DNA of 64,000 nucleotides from Davidsoniella eucalypti (Eukaryota; Ascomycota; Sordariomycetes; Microascales; Ceratocystidaceae): assembly GCA_004009845.1 (NCBI GenBank), contig RMBW01000007.1, positions 186,001-250,000 of the forward strand, read 5' to 3'. Both the position numbers and the translations under genes were made by a program. This document shows positions 11,396 through 22,583 of this stretch, in pieces. Under the pieces are notes generated by a model, which searched no databases, was not told the DNA's origin, and saw only the letters and a program-made list of their open reading frames with translations. The first letter of the stretch is position 1. Every line of letters starts with the position of its first letter.

Positions 11396-14300
11396 CTATT
11401 TCCGCTTGGACTTGCTCTTAGACTTGCTCGCTGAGCTCGGATTTGACGTCGTCGATGCTACACTGGACGCACGTGAAGGCGTTGTTGATGCAGCTTTGCT
11501 GTTTGTCTTAGATTTGACATTGTCCAAAGCCTTGTTCTGTTGCACCATATCTGTTAGAAACTATGCATACTTGAAACGGTGGATGCTGGAATATGAACTT
11601 ACCTTGACACCATTAGATCCATTACCAACGTTGGAATTACGCGCCTTCTTCTTTGCCGGCGCCAAATCCAAAACGCTGTCTTCTTCGTTGTCGGAGTCGT
11701 CCCGCTTGGTCTTTCCATTAGCACCATTCGTGCCGTTGGTGCTACCCTTGTTGGATCCAGAGTCTTCAAACTCCTTGACAACAGCTGTAAGCAAGGTGGT
11801 GCAACGTCTACTGAGCTCTACAGGTGTCCGGCTCAAGAAGAACCAGTCAAATCGGAAGAGGGGGCTCTCGCGAATCTCTTCACGCATAAGGTCGTAGATT
11901 CCTTCCCGGTCGACACCGAAGCGGTCGAGAAGAACCAACAAAAACCTATCCTCCTCCTCAGTGTAAACCTTCTTGTTGGTGGTAGACACCGAGTAGTTGA
12001 TTTTGACCTGTTGCAGAGGAACACGGTACATGGAGAGCTTTTTGCGCAGTAGCTTACGTTGATGTTCAATCTTACGTGTACGCTCTTCGCCATCTTCGAT
12101 GATCTTGAGATACTTGTTGTAATCTGCAATCTCGGTATACCGCTCCCAGAATGTCTTGGCATATTCGCGAACCTCTTCGGGGCTCTTGCTGTCGACTTCC
12201 TGGGCGATATCCTCGATGTTATGACGGCCATACTTGGCAGATCCATTGATGAACTGTTGGAAATCACGGCGGTTCCAGTCAAAGCCCTGTTCAGCGAGAT
12301 CTTGCTTCTCCTCGAGCTCTTCGGTGGTCAGTGGGACAGCATTGTCAATTTCTTCTTGTTCTGCGGCTCTGTCATTCTCACGCTCCTCAAGAGTGCTTTC
12401 ATCACCATCACTAATGGGAATCTTGTAGCCAATCTCCTTCCGGTAATAGGCTGTCTCGCGCTCTTGTAAAACAGAGAGTCTGGCGGGATAGAATTGGTAA
12501 TCGTGAGCCGCAACTTGCTTCGGGGCTCTTGGGGCCTTGGGTTTAGGCTCAGCCTTGGCAGCAGTAGGGTACATAGCCTGCTTAAAGTACTTATCCATAG
12601 AGTAGGACTGTTCTTTGCGTTCACGTTTGGCAGGCTCAATCCATGCCATGTTGATCTGCTCATTCTTTTTCTTGTTGAAATTCTCGCCATTCCATTCGTA
12701 GGCCGACTCTGAAGTGAAGTTCTGCAAGTCATCAAGACCAAGCTTTTCATACTTGGCATTAAGTTCCTTGGTACGAGCTTCACCACGAGTCAGGATGTCA
12801 TCGATATCGCTATCCTCGATTTTACTTCCCTTCTCACCGATGACGCCGGTGGCACCCTTGGAGTTGAAAAGATCCTGGGCACCGTGCTGAATCATGGAAA
12901 GAAGTTCGTCCTTGTTGGCAGCAGCTTTAGCAGCTGTCTGGACACGACCTTGTTGAATGACCAATTGATCTAGGCGGAGCTTTTGAGCTGCTCTTTCCAG
13001 AACCTTCTCCTCAATAGCCTTGTCTGTGACGAACCGGTACACAACAACTTGTTTGGTCTGACCGATACGATGCGCTCTGTCCATAGCTTGCAGATCGGCC
13101 TGAGGATTCCAATCAGAATCATACAGAACGACAATGTCAGCAGTCGTCAAATTGATACCAAGACCACCGGCACGGGTAGTTAGCAAGAAGATGAACTTTT
13201 CAGAGCCGGGCTTATTGTACTCATCAATGGCAGCGATACGGTCCTCGTGGGCCGTGCCACCATCGATACGGCAATATTTGTAGCCGCGGAATACACAGTA
13301 ATCTTCCAGAATATCGAGTTGACGACTCATTTGTGAGAAGATCAGAATACGACTGTCCTGCTTCTGCATTCTCGCCAGCAGCTTATCCAAAACAACCATC
13401 TTTCCGGAATTCTCAACCAAATGTTCATCAGTAGTGTATGGCGGTCCTGGCTCAGCGCCCTCGAAAAGATATGGGTGGTTACAGCACTTGCGCAGCTGCA
13501 TGACAATGTTGAGTAGTCGGGTCTTCGATTCGCGCTTTCCACCTGCACCATTGACAGCATCGATATCTTTTTCTAGGATTTTCTGGTACCACTTGACCTG
13601 CATCTCTGACATGCCAATGTAGACGTTCAGTTCTTTCTTTGGCAGAAGACTCTTTTCAACATCAACCTTGACACGACGCAGAAGGAAAGGCTGCAGAATA
13701 CGATGTAGCTGCTTCACGACAGCGTCTTGATCTCTATCTTCGCCCTTGAACCACTGATCAAAGGCCTCAGAGTCACCAAAAACATCGGGAAGCAAGAAGT
13801 TGAGCAACGCCCATAGTTCGTGGAGGTTATTTTGTAGAGGGGTGCCGGTAATAAGCAGGCGATTTCTCGAGTTGAATAGACGAACGACTTGAGCAAGTGA
13901 TGATTCTTCATTCTTGATACGGTGAGCCTAGTGAGCGAAGAACAAAAATATGTTAGTAAGTGCTTATGTTCAGATGTTAGTGTCCAAAGAATAACAAACC
14001 TCGTCAATGATGATGTAGCCCCATGCAAACTTGCGCAGGTGCGCCTTCTCTCGGAGGACAATCTCGTAACTCGCAATACACACATCGAAATCCTCATCGG
14101 CGAGACGGCCATTGATCAAGTTCTGACGCTCTTCCTTGGATCCTTGTAAGATAAGAACGTTGACTTCCGGAGTCCACTTTCCGAATTCACGCTTCCAGTT
14201 GTCAAGAGTAGACTTGGGTGTCAAAATAAGATGTGGGCCTTTGACACCCATCACATGGCGCAGATAACCCAAGAACGAGATAGTCTGTAGAGTCTTTCCC

Positions 14301-14990
14301 AGGCCCATTTCGTCAGCGAGGATACCTGAAAGACCGTTTTCGTGAAGAGATATCAGCCAGTTTAGGCCAGCAACTTGGTAGTCACGCATAGTTCCGTGGA
14401 TATAACTAGGCGATTCGCGGAATATCGTTTCGGCGCTTTTGCCGCTCTTTTCGTCCTTCAGAAGTTCGGCGTCTTCTTCAGCTTCAGTTCTACGTCGACG
14501 GTCGGTACTGGCACCACCCTGGCGGCCACTAGCCTTCTTTTTGCTTTTGGCATTTTCGTCGTTCTGGCGATCAATTTCGAGCATGATTTCGCGAATCTTG
14601 GGGTCGGTGTTTGCCTCAATGAAATGGCGAAAAAGATCAGTCAAGCCCAACAAGTAGCGAAAGCGGCGAATGGTGTCGTCATCCTATTCGAACAAACAAA
14701 GTCAATATACTGATATGCTAGCAAAGTTAGAGATGCTGAGTTTACCTTGGATTCACCTAGGCTATCATGCTTCTTTCCTAGTGCAGATTTGCGCAACTGG
14801 TTGCTCTCCGTTCGTTTTTTTCGGCCGTCTGTCACATCAGTGGTGCTCTCGGAATCAGAGTCGCGATCAACCTCCTGTTGTTCTGGGTTAGTGTCCGATT
14901 CATAAAGCTTCCTCATCGTCATGAGTGGACAATTAAGATAGTGGTGGTTACCATTGTATCATCGTTCTTATGGTCAGGCGCATCAACCAT
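11396..14990 (-). CDS. ISW2: ISWI-type chromatin-remodelling ATPase
   Basis: SNF2-family motor that slides and spaces nucleosomes. Exons 14990-14952, 14907-14746, 14683-14000, 13927-11603 and 11536-11396 give 1116 residues (yeast Isw2 is 1120). Seen: acidic N-terminus, TIRRFRYLLGLTDLFRHFIE, Walker A DEMGLGKT, LTPKSTLDNWKREF, a DEAH box formed across the exon 3/4 junction (IIIDE then AHRIKNE), LLITGTPLQNNLHELW, helicase C-lobe FLLTTRAGGLGINLTTAD and DRAHRIGQ, then the HAND-SANT-SLIDE region and a Ser/Lys tail ending KSKSKSKRK. Intron 1 is only 44 nt. The start at 14990 has a good context (TCAATGG); an in-frame ATG at 14922 is an alternative start if intron 1 is not spliced. ISW1-type and ISW2-type cannot be told apart with certainty. 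Confidence 0.95.
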
Positions 14991-16781
14991 TGACGCGTCT
15001 GAGTCCAGGTCGTTCGCCCGTGAAGCGCGGTAGGCATTGTGTCTGTTTTGAAAGTAAAAATATAACAGGTTAAGAGTTGAAGTTGTGGCCCGCAGTAAGG
15101 CTATCACCAAGGCCAAGTTTTCAAGGCCTGTCACTTAACGCGACTAAAACGCGTATAAAAACGTATAAGTCGAATACAGGTGCAGCAGTAGCTTCAACGC
15201 CGTGGTTTTGGTATCAAAAAGATGAATGAGTGGTAACAATTCAGCTTCAAATAGTGCAAGAAGACGATGGTATGGAGCCTGCTTGCAGTCTAGTCAACAG
15301 AGAGTTTCAAGGTATGTAGTGTGTGGGTTTAGATCCAAGGCAGGAGATATTGCAGTGGTGGATTTGCGGCAGTAACCATGAACAACCAGGAAGGCGCACT
15401 AGTACAACGAACACTGCAAATTGGTTGCTACTACTTGCAATGCGGTCTTTTGTGGGTCTCAAGGCTACTACAGTTATTTACGCGCTATCACCTGCCAGCT
15501 GCAGAAATAGCTGCCAGCTGGCTTTGACTACAATCCAATTATGTCCTACGTAGCAAGAAATACTTCATTGTGCTATAACAGTACTTGACCAAGCGTCTCA
15601 ATTCAATTGTAGTCCAGAATTAAGTTGAAAACTATACCAAAGAATTGGCTATACCAAAGAATTGGTTGCCACGATTAGCCAGACCACGTTGATAGTGATG
15701 TGCAGATAGTCATGGTAGCAATTTTTCTGGCCAACCCCATTTCAAAGCCACGACACAATATCACTACTGCAGTTTTTGATGTTTCATTCGTAAGATGCAA
15801 ATAAACATGTTTCGATACATCGTAGACTAGCCAACCCCTAGTGACAAAGTCAATTCTTTGTTGTTCTTTCAGTTAATTTTCTTCGCATACATCATCTGCC
15901 CCACGCTGCTAGTGAGCCAACCCCATATATATTCCACTATGATGCCCTTCCAATGAAAATAACCACTGCTAAGGCACTGCCATGAGCTCATTCGAGCCCT
16001 GTCATCCTTTTTCTTTTTTTTTCCCCTCTATTTTCTTATATTTTGGCTCAGACCAAGAGTCATCATCATAAAGGTCCCTTTTTCAGTCTATTTACCCATA
16101 CATAATAGGAATTGCGATACCTGTGTTTTCGTTTTCATCGATCGTGTCTTTTTTTCTTCTTTTTTTCTTGTTTGCTCTCTTCACCCTCTACTGCACCATC
16201 ATATATCTTGCAAAACGACTATTCGTGATCTGTCACTTTGATGCAGGTGTGGCATCTTCTATCGGATCGACATCACTTCAATATATCAATATCTGGTACG
16301 TCTGCAATTACACACTCTGTATTTGTGTTTGGTTCAGCGTCTTTTTCGTGCGTATCTTGGCGATTCAGGGCAGTAATCAGACGCCTGTTGTAGCCCGTGC
16401 TGCCTGGCGACTGACTGGTGTCTCCGATTGGCCAAAGGCTGTGTACGCACAATCAATAATTGCTCCTTTGTCGAGCCCATGCCTCAAACAACAATCTTCA
16501 CCTCAAACATCTACCATCACTACTAACAACCACAACCACCAGTACCTATAGAGACAGGTCCTACTCACATCCGCTGAAGCCTTAGTTTCGACTAACTTGG
16601 CCCAGTCAAAAGTGCCGGATACATCTGCAGAATACTTTCATTCACCACTTGACCGACAATTCTTGATCGGATCAGCCCAACTATTCTTTTGTCGTATCAT
16701 TCGGCCCCTTCGACAACCATCGCAAATTTACAATTGATACCCCCATCTGCCAAGTTCACAATATTCGATACATCTATCAAT
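14991..16781. promoter_or_regulatory. Long divergent promoter/5' leader region
   Basis: About 1.8 kb between the ISWI gene (-) and the HAPSTR1-like gene (+). An MluI box ACGCGT lies at 15,149-15,154. The decamer-like motif CCAACCCC recurs three times at 15,731, 15,831 and 15,917, about 90 bp apart. A direct repeat of ATACCAAAGAATTGG lies near 15,636 and 15,652. From about 16,000 a long T/C-rich tract leads into the plus-strand gene. A 142-codon open frame at 16,123-16,551 is hydrophobic then low-complexity and looks like leader sequence rather than a gene. Confidence 0.45.
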
Positions 16782-17540
16782 ATGGCTCAAGATTCGCCCG
16801 AACAACTTCTCGATGCCTTCAAGGCCGCCGCCCTTTCCGTCACCAAACTCTATAAGACATCAGCTTCGGCTCAGATTAAAGCTCGTACCGACGGCTATCA
16901 AGATTGTTTAGAAGATCTTCTGTCATTCCTAGATCGTGAACATATTGGACTCGGGGATGGTGAAGGCTGGCGTGTGCGTGGATGGATCAGCGAACGTCTT
17001 AACGGCGATGCTACCATGAACGCAGGCGAAAGCGAGGAAGACGATGAGCCACCTGCGCCAGAGCCCATTAAATCTCAACCTTCACAGCCATCTTCTCAAG
17101 TTTCCGTTGTTCCTATTCGCTCAACAACATCTCAGATCGACAGCCAGATATCCACCGTCGAAGCGGCTCCCACTCCCCCTCGGCCTGAGGAACCATCTAT
17201 CACCGCTGACGATACCACTGCCGCTAGCACCATGATACCCACCAAGTCCTACCCTTCGATCACAGTACCAACGTCTGAAACTTTCACCTTCCAATCAGGA
17301 ATTGCGTACCCCAACATTGATCAGCTTGCCCTCTCAGATTCTACGCCCACTGGCCCTCGACAGCCTCTTCGCTCGAGACTCGGTGGCATGCCAACAGGGC
17401 CCAGGAATCAATCCAGATGTTTTGGCCGTGGATCTGGTCAAAAGCGTAAGCTGAACATCGCGGAAATCTTTGATTTTGGAGACCTTGGAAACACCAAAGA
17501 CATGTTTGGTAGTGGACCCAAGAGAAACAGACATGCATAA
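16782..17540 (+). CDS. HAPSTR1/TAPR1-like stress-response protein (putative)
   Basis: Single exon, 252 residues. The N-terminal 80 residues form the conserved part: FKAAALSVTKLYKTS, then GYQDCLEDLLSFLDRE and GWRVRGWISERL. The middle is disordered and Pro/Ser/Thr-rich. The C-terminus has basic, nuclear-signal-like KRK and ends GPKRNRHA after an acidic IAEIFDFGDL. The layout resembles animal HAPSTR1 (C16orf72): F-x2-AA-x2-VT-x-LYK, then GYQ-x4-D-x-L-x-F/W, and a C-terminal KRNR. HAPSTR1 binds the E3 ligase HUWE1 in animals. Homology is my inference from this motif order; function in fungi is not known to me. An upstream in-frame ATG at 16,689 is less likely, since its extra residues look like leader sequence. 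Confidence 0.75.
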   Translation: MAQDSPEQLLDAFKAAALSVTKLYKTSASAQIKARTDGYQDCLEDLLSFLDREHIGLGDGEGWRVRGWISERLNGDATMNAGESEEDDEPPAPEPIKSQPSQPSSQVSVVPIRSTTSQIDSQISTVEAAPTPPRPEEPSITADDTTAASTMIPTKSYPSITVPTSETFTFQSGIAYPNIDQLALSDSTPTGPRQPLRSRLGGMPTGPRNQSRCFGRGSGQKRKLNIAEIFDFGDLGNTKDMFGSGPKRNRHA

Positions 17541-18393
17541 AATCCGCCATTGTCTGTTAATTCGCTTTACATCCATCTGCAATTGTTCAAGCTGACTTTC
17601 GTCTAACGGAGTGCGAACATCAATATTGGCCTAGTCACCTTACCAACGTCTTAGCCAGTATACTAATTGTTGCTTTTTCTGAAACGCATATTTATAAGTC
17701 AGGTTACTGGCATTTCTTTTTTGCATTGGGCGGAGCTTCATTTTCACATACCCAAGCTATGGAATCATATCACTGGTACATAGCTTGATGCATTCTGATC
17801 GGTCTTGACGTGTCACGATCCTCTCGGGGGAATATTGGTACTCTAGGTCTATCTTCTCTTCTCTTTTTTGTCTTCTCTTATTTAATCTCTTGAGTTTCTT
17901 TTTCTTGGTTTGGCTGGCTTTCATGGTATATAATGGTCCTGACGAGGGCGTTCAAGGTCACCGAGATGCCCAATTTCTCGCATCCATACACATCTACTCT
18001 TCTTTCCTTTTCATTCAATATTGGGTATCGTCGGTGAAGGGCGGCTGAGGAAAGCATTGGCCTAGGTTTTGCCATGAATGGACATGGTGCCTTTAGTTTT
18101 GTTTTGTTAGGGATGCTACGAAAGCCCCTATGTTTGTTACTTGATATTTCACGACTTCACGATAAGATTTTCAAATAATACATATGAATGATCGCGACAG
18201 CTTGATTGATGTATCTACATTATTTTATACTATTCTCGAATTTAAGTACATAATCAACGTTGGTATATCAACAACATGTTACTTTCGTACTATAATATGT
18301 TATCTCAAATAATACCTTCTATGTTTATGTATGCGTTCATTAAAACTCCTTAACTCCTAAACCCTTGTTGATTGAAATAACCCTTACTATATA
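17541..18393. other. Intergenic, convergent 3' flanks
   Basis: Between the 3' ends of the HAPSTR1-like (+) and TRAPPC2L-like (-) genes. T-rich at 17,830-17,900, AT-rich after 18,160. Nothing coding seen. Confidence 0.5.
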
Positions 18394-19180
18394 CTAAAAA
18401 GTCGTGACACCAGGTGCCCAGGTCTCACCTATGTATTTCATAGTTGCAGCGAACTTTTTGCTTTGAATGCGTTTTCCGCCTTGTCCATTGAGCGGCGAAT
18501 GCTCATCAGGCTGAAAGAATGGATTCTGCAAAAGGGTTATATATGCTGTCTGCATTGCTTTGAAGACCTTGAAGACGAATTGGGTACATTAGAGACAGAG
18601 CGGAAGATACTGAATTGTGTTGTATGATGAAAGACTTACAGGTTTGAGTTCTACTTCACGTAATCCAACGCCAGTTGCGTTACGAGACCGTTCAGACATT
18701 AATGAAGAGTCTATGCTACGTCCACGCATATCTATGATGACGACGAATTTGACACCGGTATTGGTTTCAAACCCATACGCAGCTAATCTGTCATCAATAG
18801 CATGAAGTAGACCCAGCTCGCCACTTAGACCGACAGCAGCAGCGGCATTACTCTTGGCGCGTAACTCGAAGATGTCAATGGCGGAAGAAAGCAAAAGACT
18901 GAATTGAAGTGGCGTCCGGATGGGCACAAATGTATTCGTGGCAGGGTCTAACGAGGGGAAGATCGTAATGTGCAACGGGTTATTCTGAGGGGGGAGGGAC
19001 GGCACCAGAGCCGCCAACATGGTTAGCTAGATTGTGTATATATTTTGGTAGTATGTATATCTGCGATATCCAAAAATGACATAGTAGCATACATGGTGAT
19101 AATTAGTATAGAGGGGCGGAATAACTTACGTTGCGCCCGACTATACCGAGACAGGCGATAGAGGGTAGGGCTGCGGCCAT
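18394..19180 (-). CDS. TCA17: TRAPP complex subunit, TRAPPC2L/Tca17-like (sedlin fold)
   Basis: Longin/sedlin-fold subunit of TRAPP, the Golgi tethering complex and Rab exchange factor. Exons 19180-19130, 18984-18640 and 18567-18394 encode 189 residues. Seen: MAAALPSIACLGIVGRN joined to NNPLHITIFPS (first strands of the fold), LQFSLLLSSAIDIFELRA, GLLHAIDDRLAAYGFETNTGVKFVVIID, then VFKAMQTAYITLLQNPFF and a C-terminal ETWAPGVTTF. The pattern 'YGFxTNTGVKF...D...AYI.LLQNPF' marks the TRAPPC2/2L group. The exon 2 acceptor was placed at 18,985 because it restores GRNNNPLHI; reading through from 19,020 would give an unrelated start. Confidence 0.9.
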
Positions 19181-20600
19181 CTTGGATGTAAATCGTATGT
19201 TGACTGTAGAACTTGAGCGACTGTATATGATCACAGAGTCTCTAACTCTAGGAAAGCTAGCTCGATCAGTAGGCTTTTTGTTTTGCTATGCGTACCCGTT
19301 GTCACACACTAAGAGCGTACCCTAAGAAACCTGGCTTGTTCTCAAGGGTTACAGTTGGGGTTTTCTTGGCCTGAACTTTGGTTGGAGCTAAATATGTAGC
19401 AGGCTCACTGTACAACTCGTAAGCTCTGCCACTAAATTTTGAATAAGGGTTCTATGTGGGGTTCATACTTAAAAGGTGGGACGCGGACAACGACATCAGC
19501 TTTACTTTAGCAAAATTACAGTTCGAGGTTAAAGTTTTATGGCGCAAACACACTCTTGTTTGTGACTTTGTATCTAAATATCGCCTAGATATTGTCTGTT
19601 TCAATATTCAGCCTTGTAGCTAGCTGAAAAAGTGCCCAACAATCAGATTAATTTTCAAATTTTTTTTACAGCCTAGGATTTCCAGGAGAGGCTTTTAGGT
19701 GATGTGCTGTTGATCAGTCTCTGCCATTTTGATAGGCCTTTAGGCTTATTATTATAGAATGATAGTGTCGTGCATGGATCTATCTCTCGAGCGCAATCTC
19801 CCGTTGAATACGGGAAATAACCTTACGTCTAGTCTAGAATTGTAGCAAAAGCAATGCAATGTTGCAATGCTTTAAGCGAAGGCTATCGTATCATGAACAA
19901 AATCCGAAAAAAAGACCCCATTCAATCGATACCTTCTTTTTTTGCTACAAAGATAAACAAGCTATGTTTGGGGTATCTAACCTTTGTACATATCGTCAAA
20001 TGTGATTGAAATACCGTAACTACGGCACTCAATTGTTATTGGCATTGTTGTTTACTCATATTATCTCTAGCTAGAACTGTTTACCCCTTCTTTCGACTTC
20101 TTGAACCATTCAAAGCCTGTCATAATATTTAAGGTTTTTAGATTGAACACATCACCGTCCGCTTTGGATGCTCCCAATCTTATCGTTGCCCCAAAGGCCA
20201 GTGCCTAGAACCTGCCATGCCAGATTATTGGGGAATGTTTCCTCTGCTAAGATTTGTTCGCGTCCCGTTCTTATCTTCTGCCCATACACAAATAATAGCT
20301 CAAGGAATAATACTAATTTTTTTTCTCTTGCGGCAAAAAAACGATCCATTTCTTTTACACCTCTTGTCACTCCTTCATTAAGCTTTGTTGATTTCACTTT
20401 GCTTTTGCAGTGTGCCCTTTAATCTATCTCCACATACCGATACTAATAACCAAAAGCAATTCTGAAGGCTCTGCTTACCGACTACGGATTACTAACTACG
20501 TGCCGGCAATTTTTTCTTTCTTTATTCGTTGTTGCCATTATCACCGTCCGATCTTTTTATCCTTCCATTTCTCTAGTCCGATCTGCCCTAGTCTGCAACC
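19181..20600. other. Intergenic
   Basis: 1.4 kb between divergent loci. AT-rich with T-runs at 19,660 and 19,935. Around 20,280-20,580 it becomes C/T-rich leader-like sequence before the locus at 20,601. No gene or RNA recognised. Confidence 0.45.
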
Positions 20601-22113
20601 ATGACACCGTCTTCCTCATCAAATTCTCTTCCGTCAAGCGTCGCCACGGCATCGTCTACATTCTTGGCTGATGTCTCTGCAGAGATCAACTCATTGATCG
20701 CTAACTCAGAGACACAGTCGGCTTCACATGACAACCCTGCCGATTCAACCTCTTCTCTAGACGCCGGCATTATCAATCGTGGCCGTCAGATTACTGGTTT
20801 TCAGGGCAGCTTTTCATCCAACGTTGGCACTCGCGAATGGCCTACTGATCCATTATCATCTGCTGGTGGAGTGAACGAGATGGCTGCCCATATTGAGACA
20901 AGCAAAACAACACCTGCCATGGTGTCAGGAAACCCTACTTCTCCTACTGCCATGGTTGATTCACCACCTGCGTCGCCATCGGGCGACCATGCCCAATCAC
21001 CACTTGAGCACGCTATACCTTCGACTTCACAGTCCACCAGACCAGCTACAGAATCTACGACCAACGGCATTATGCGGCAGAACATGGATGGCAGCAAACA
21101 ATCGTATGCCCTGCAAGTTACGCCTGCTGCATCTCCTCGTATGCCACCTATCTCGATTCCCGACGATGACCTTCATCCAGCTCCCAACCGCGCATCACGG
21201 GACGTAGGCGCATTCTAGAAGAATTAGATTACGTCTTCGCGTGGGTGGCTGTGATTCCCGGTCATTGCATCAGCGTCAGATGCCATCACCGCTACCCTCG
21301 GCTGTCTTTTTGCCTTTTCTAGGTACCGTGGATAAACCATCACCGTCGCATGCCCGCACCATTAACAACTTGAAGCTGGTAGAATCTACCTTGGCGGGTC
21401 AAGAAGACGAACGAAAGACCGGGGATGATGATGATATCGCGCCAAGGGCAAACGACGCTGTCGAAGTTGATACCGATCTCGAATGGTCTACACATGCCTG
21501 ACGTATCACGTGTCGTCGCTCTACGTCGTGAAAACTCGTTCCGTCATGTCGTGAGCGATGTAACACCCGCTCAATTCGAAAACGAAAAGCCCATTGGCAT
21601 CTTGCAACCATCATCTCTCAAAGGGAACATATAAGATTTCGAAGTGTGGCTCGATGACTATCTGCCTCCGACCCAACCACCGTATCTCATACTAGGACCC
21701 CTAACCTCGACGAAGGAAACTAAAAACATACCTTCTCTCGATTTGCATCACTGTCACCGCCACCCTTGCCGTCCAAGGATGACGTGATTCAAAAGCCAGG
21801 CGGTGGTGAAAGCCTTTATCGTATTTCTGGAAAGACTCATCTCCTCGCCAAAGATCCTCGTATCGTGCAGCACCGTTTTCCGTTTAAATACCGCCTGTTC
21901 GACAATAGCATCAAGCCTCCGCCTCCAGATGCATATCTCGATCCAATGGTGATGCCTAGCCTAGTCATACCCCCCCCTCGACCTGGCACTCCGCCGCCGC
22001 CGATCCCTCCTAAATCCATAAATCGCGATATCGGTGTAGCGTTAGTTTACTGGACAGTTTATGGCCAAAATATAGAAAAAACTTTGCCCTGGACATCCAG
22101 TGGATGGACTTAA
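20601..22113 (+). pseudogene. Frame-broken Ser/Pro-rich coding locus
   Basis: I do not recognise the family. An intact 205-codon frame (20,601-21,218) starts MTPSSSSNSLPSS, is Ser/Thr/Pro-rich, and ends abruptly at NRASRDVGAF. Protein-like sequence continues in changing frames: EELDYVFAWVAVIPG from about 21,215; NNLKLVESTLAG with an acidic GDDDDIAP at 21,360-21,500; SRVVALRRENSFRHVVSDVTPAQFENEKPIG at 21,510-21,630; FEVWLDDYLPPTQPPYLILG just after a stop; then GGGESLYRISGKTHLLAKDP with a proline-rich PPPRPGTPPPP up to 22,113. No GT-AG introns join these cleanly, so I favour a decayed gene. A multi-intron gene or an intact short gene at 20,601-21,218 remains possible. Confidence 0.5.
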
Positions 22114-22583
22114 TTTAGCCTATCGTGAACACTGCTTGGGCTCAAAGCTCTAGCGAGGGCACATGTAGTCATAATCAAGCTGTTCCACAAAGTGAACCAC
22201 GTTCATTCTATTCCCCCTTACTGGTGAATTTTGATGTATCGTCGAGCGAATAAACAAGAGAATAGTAATCCAATAAAGTCTACTTAACTACATAATTTTA
22301 TATCTTAATTCATATCTTAATTTTCATACATCTATGATTAGTTCCTAGATCAACTTTTTTTCTGATCATTTTAGTATAAAGATGGGATGACTTGAAGAAA
22401 CCCCGGATTGCAATATATATAACCATGATGCAGTAATGGAAAACACGTGAAACTGATGTAATAAGAGCCCGTTCCATTATTTTTTTCGGGATAACTATTA
22501 GACATGGAATATGTAGCTTCGATTCGTCAATCCCCATTCCTCCCATCTTACATCTTGCTATTATATTGTATGATTATTTTTTA
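22114..22583. other. Intergenic, convergent 3' flanks
   Basis: AT-rich spacer between the broken locus (+) and MCM2 (-). Nothing coding seen. Confidence 0.5.

Noticed and set aside
12059..12469. 136-codon plus-strand open frame inside the ISWI gene
   Set aside because: Antisense of the conserved C-terminal region of the ATPase; hydrophobic composition is a by-product of the opposite strand's acidic codons.
14993..14998. MluI box ACGCGT at the ISWI 5' end
   Set aside because: Lies within a few bases of the chosen start codon, so a promoter role is unlikely; the box at 15,149 is the better candidate.
16123..16551. 142-codon plus-strand open frame upstream of the HAPSTR1-like gene
   Set aside because: Hydrophobic, Phe/Leu/Ser-rich start comes from a T/C-rich promoter tract, and the rest is low-complexity without a family motif.
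18617..18805. Plus-strand frame over the TRAPPC2L-like gene
   Set aside because: Shadow of exon 2 of the minus-strand gene.
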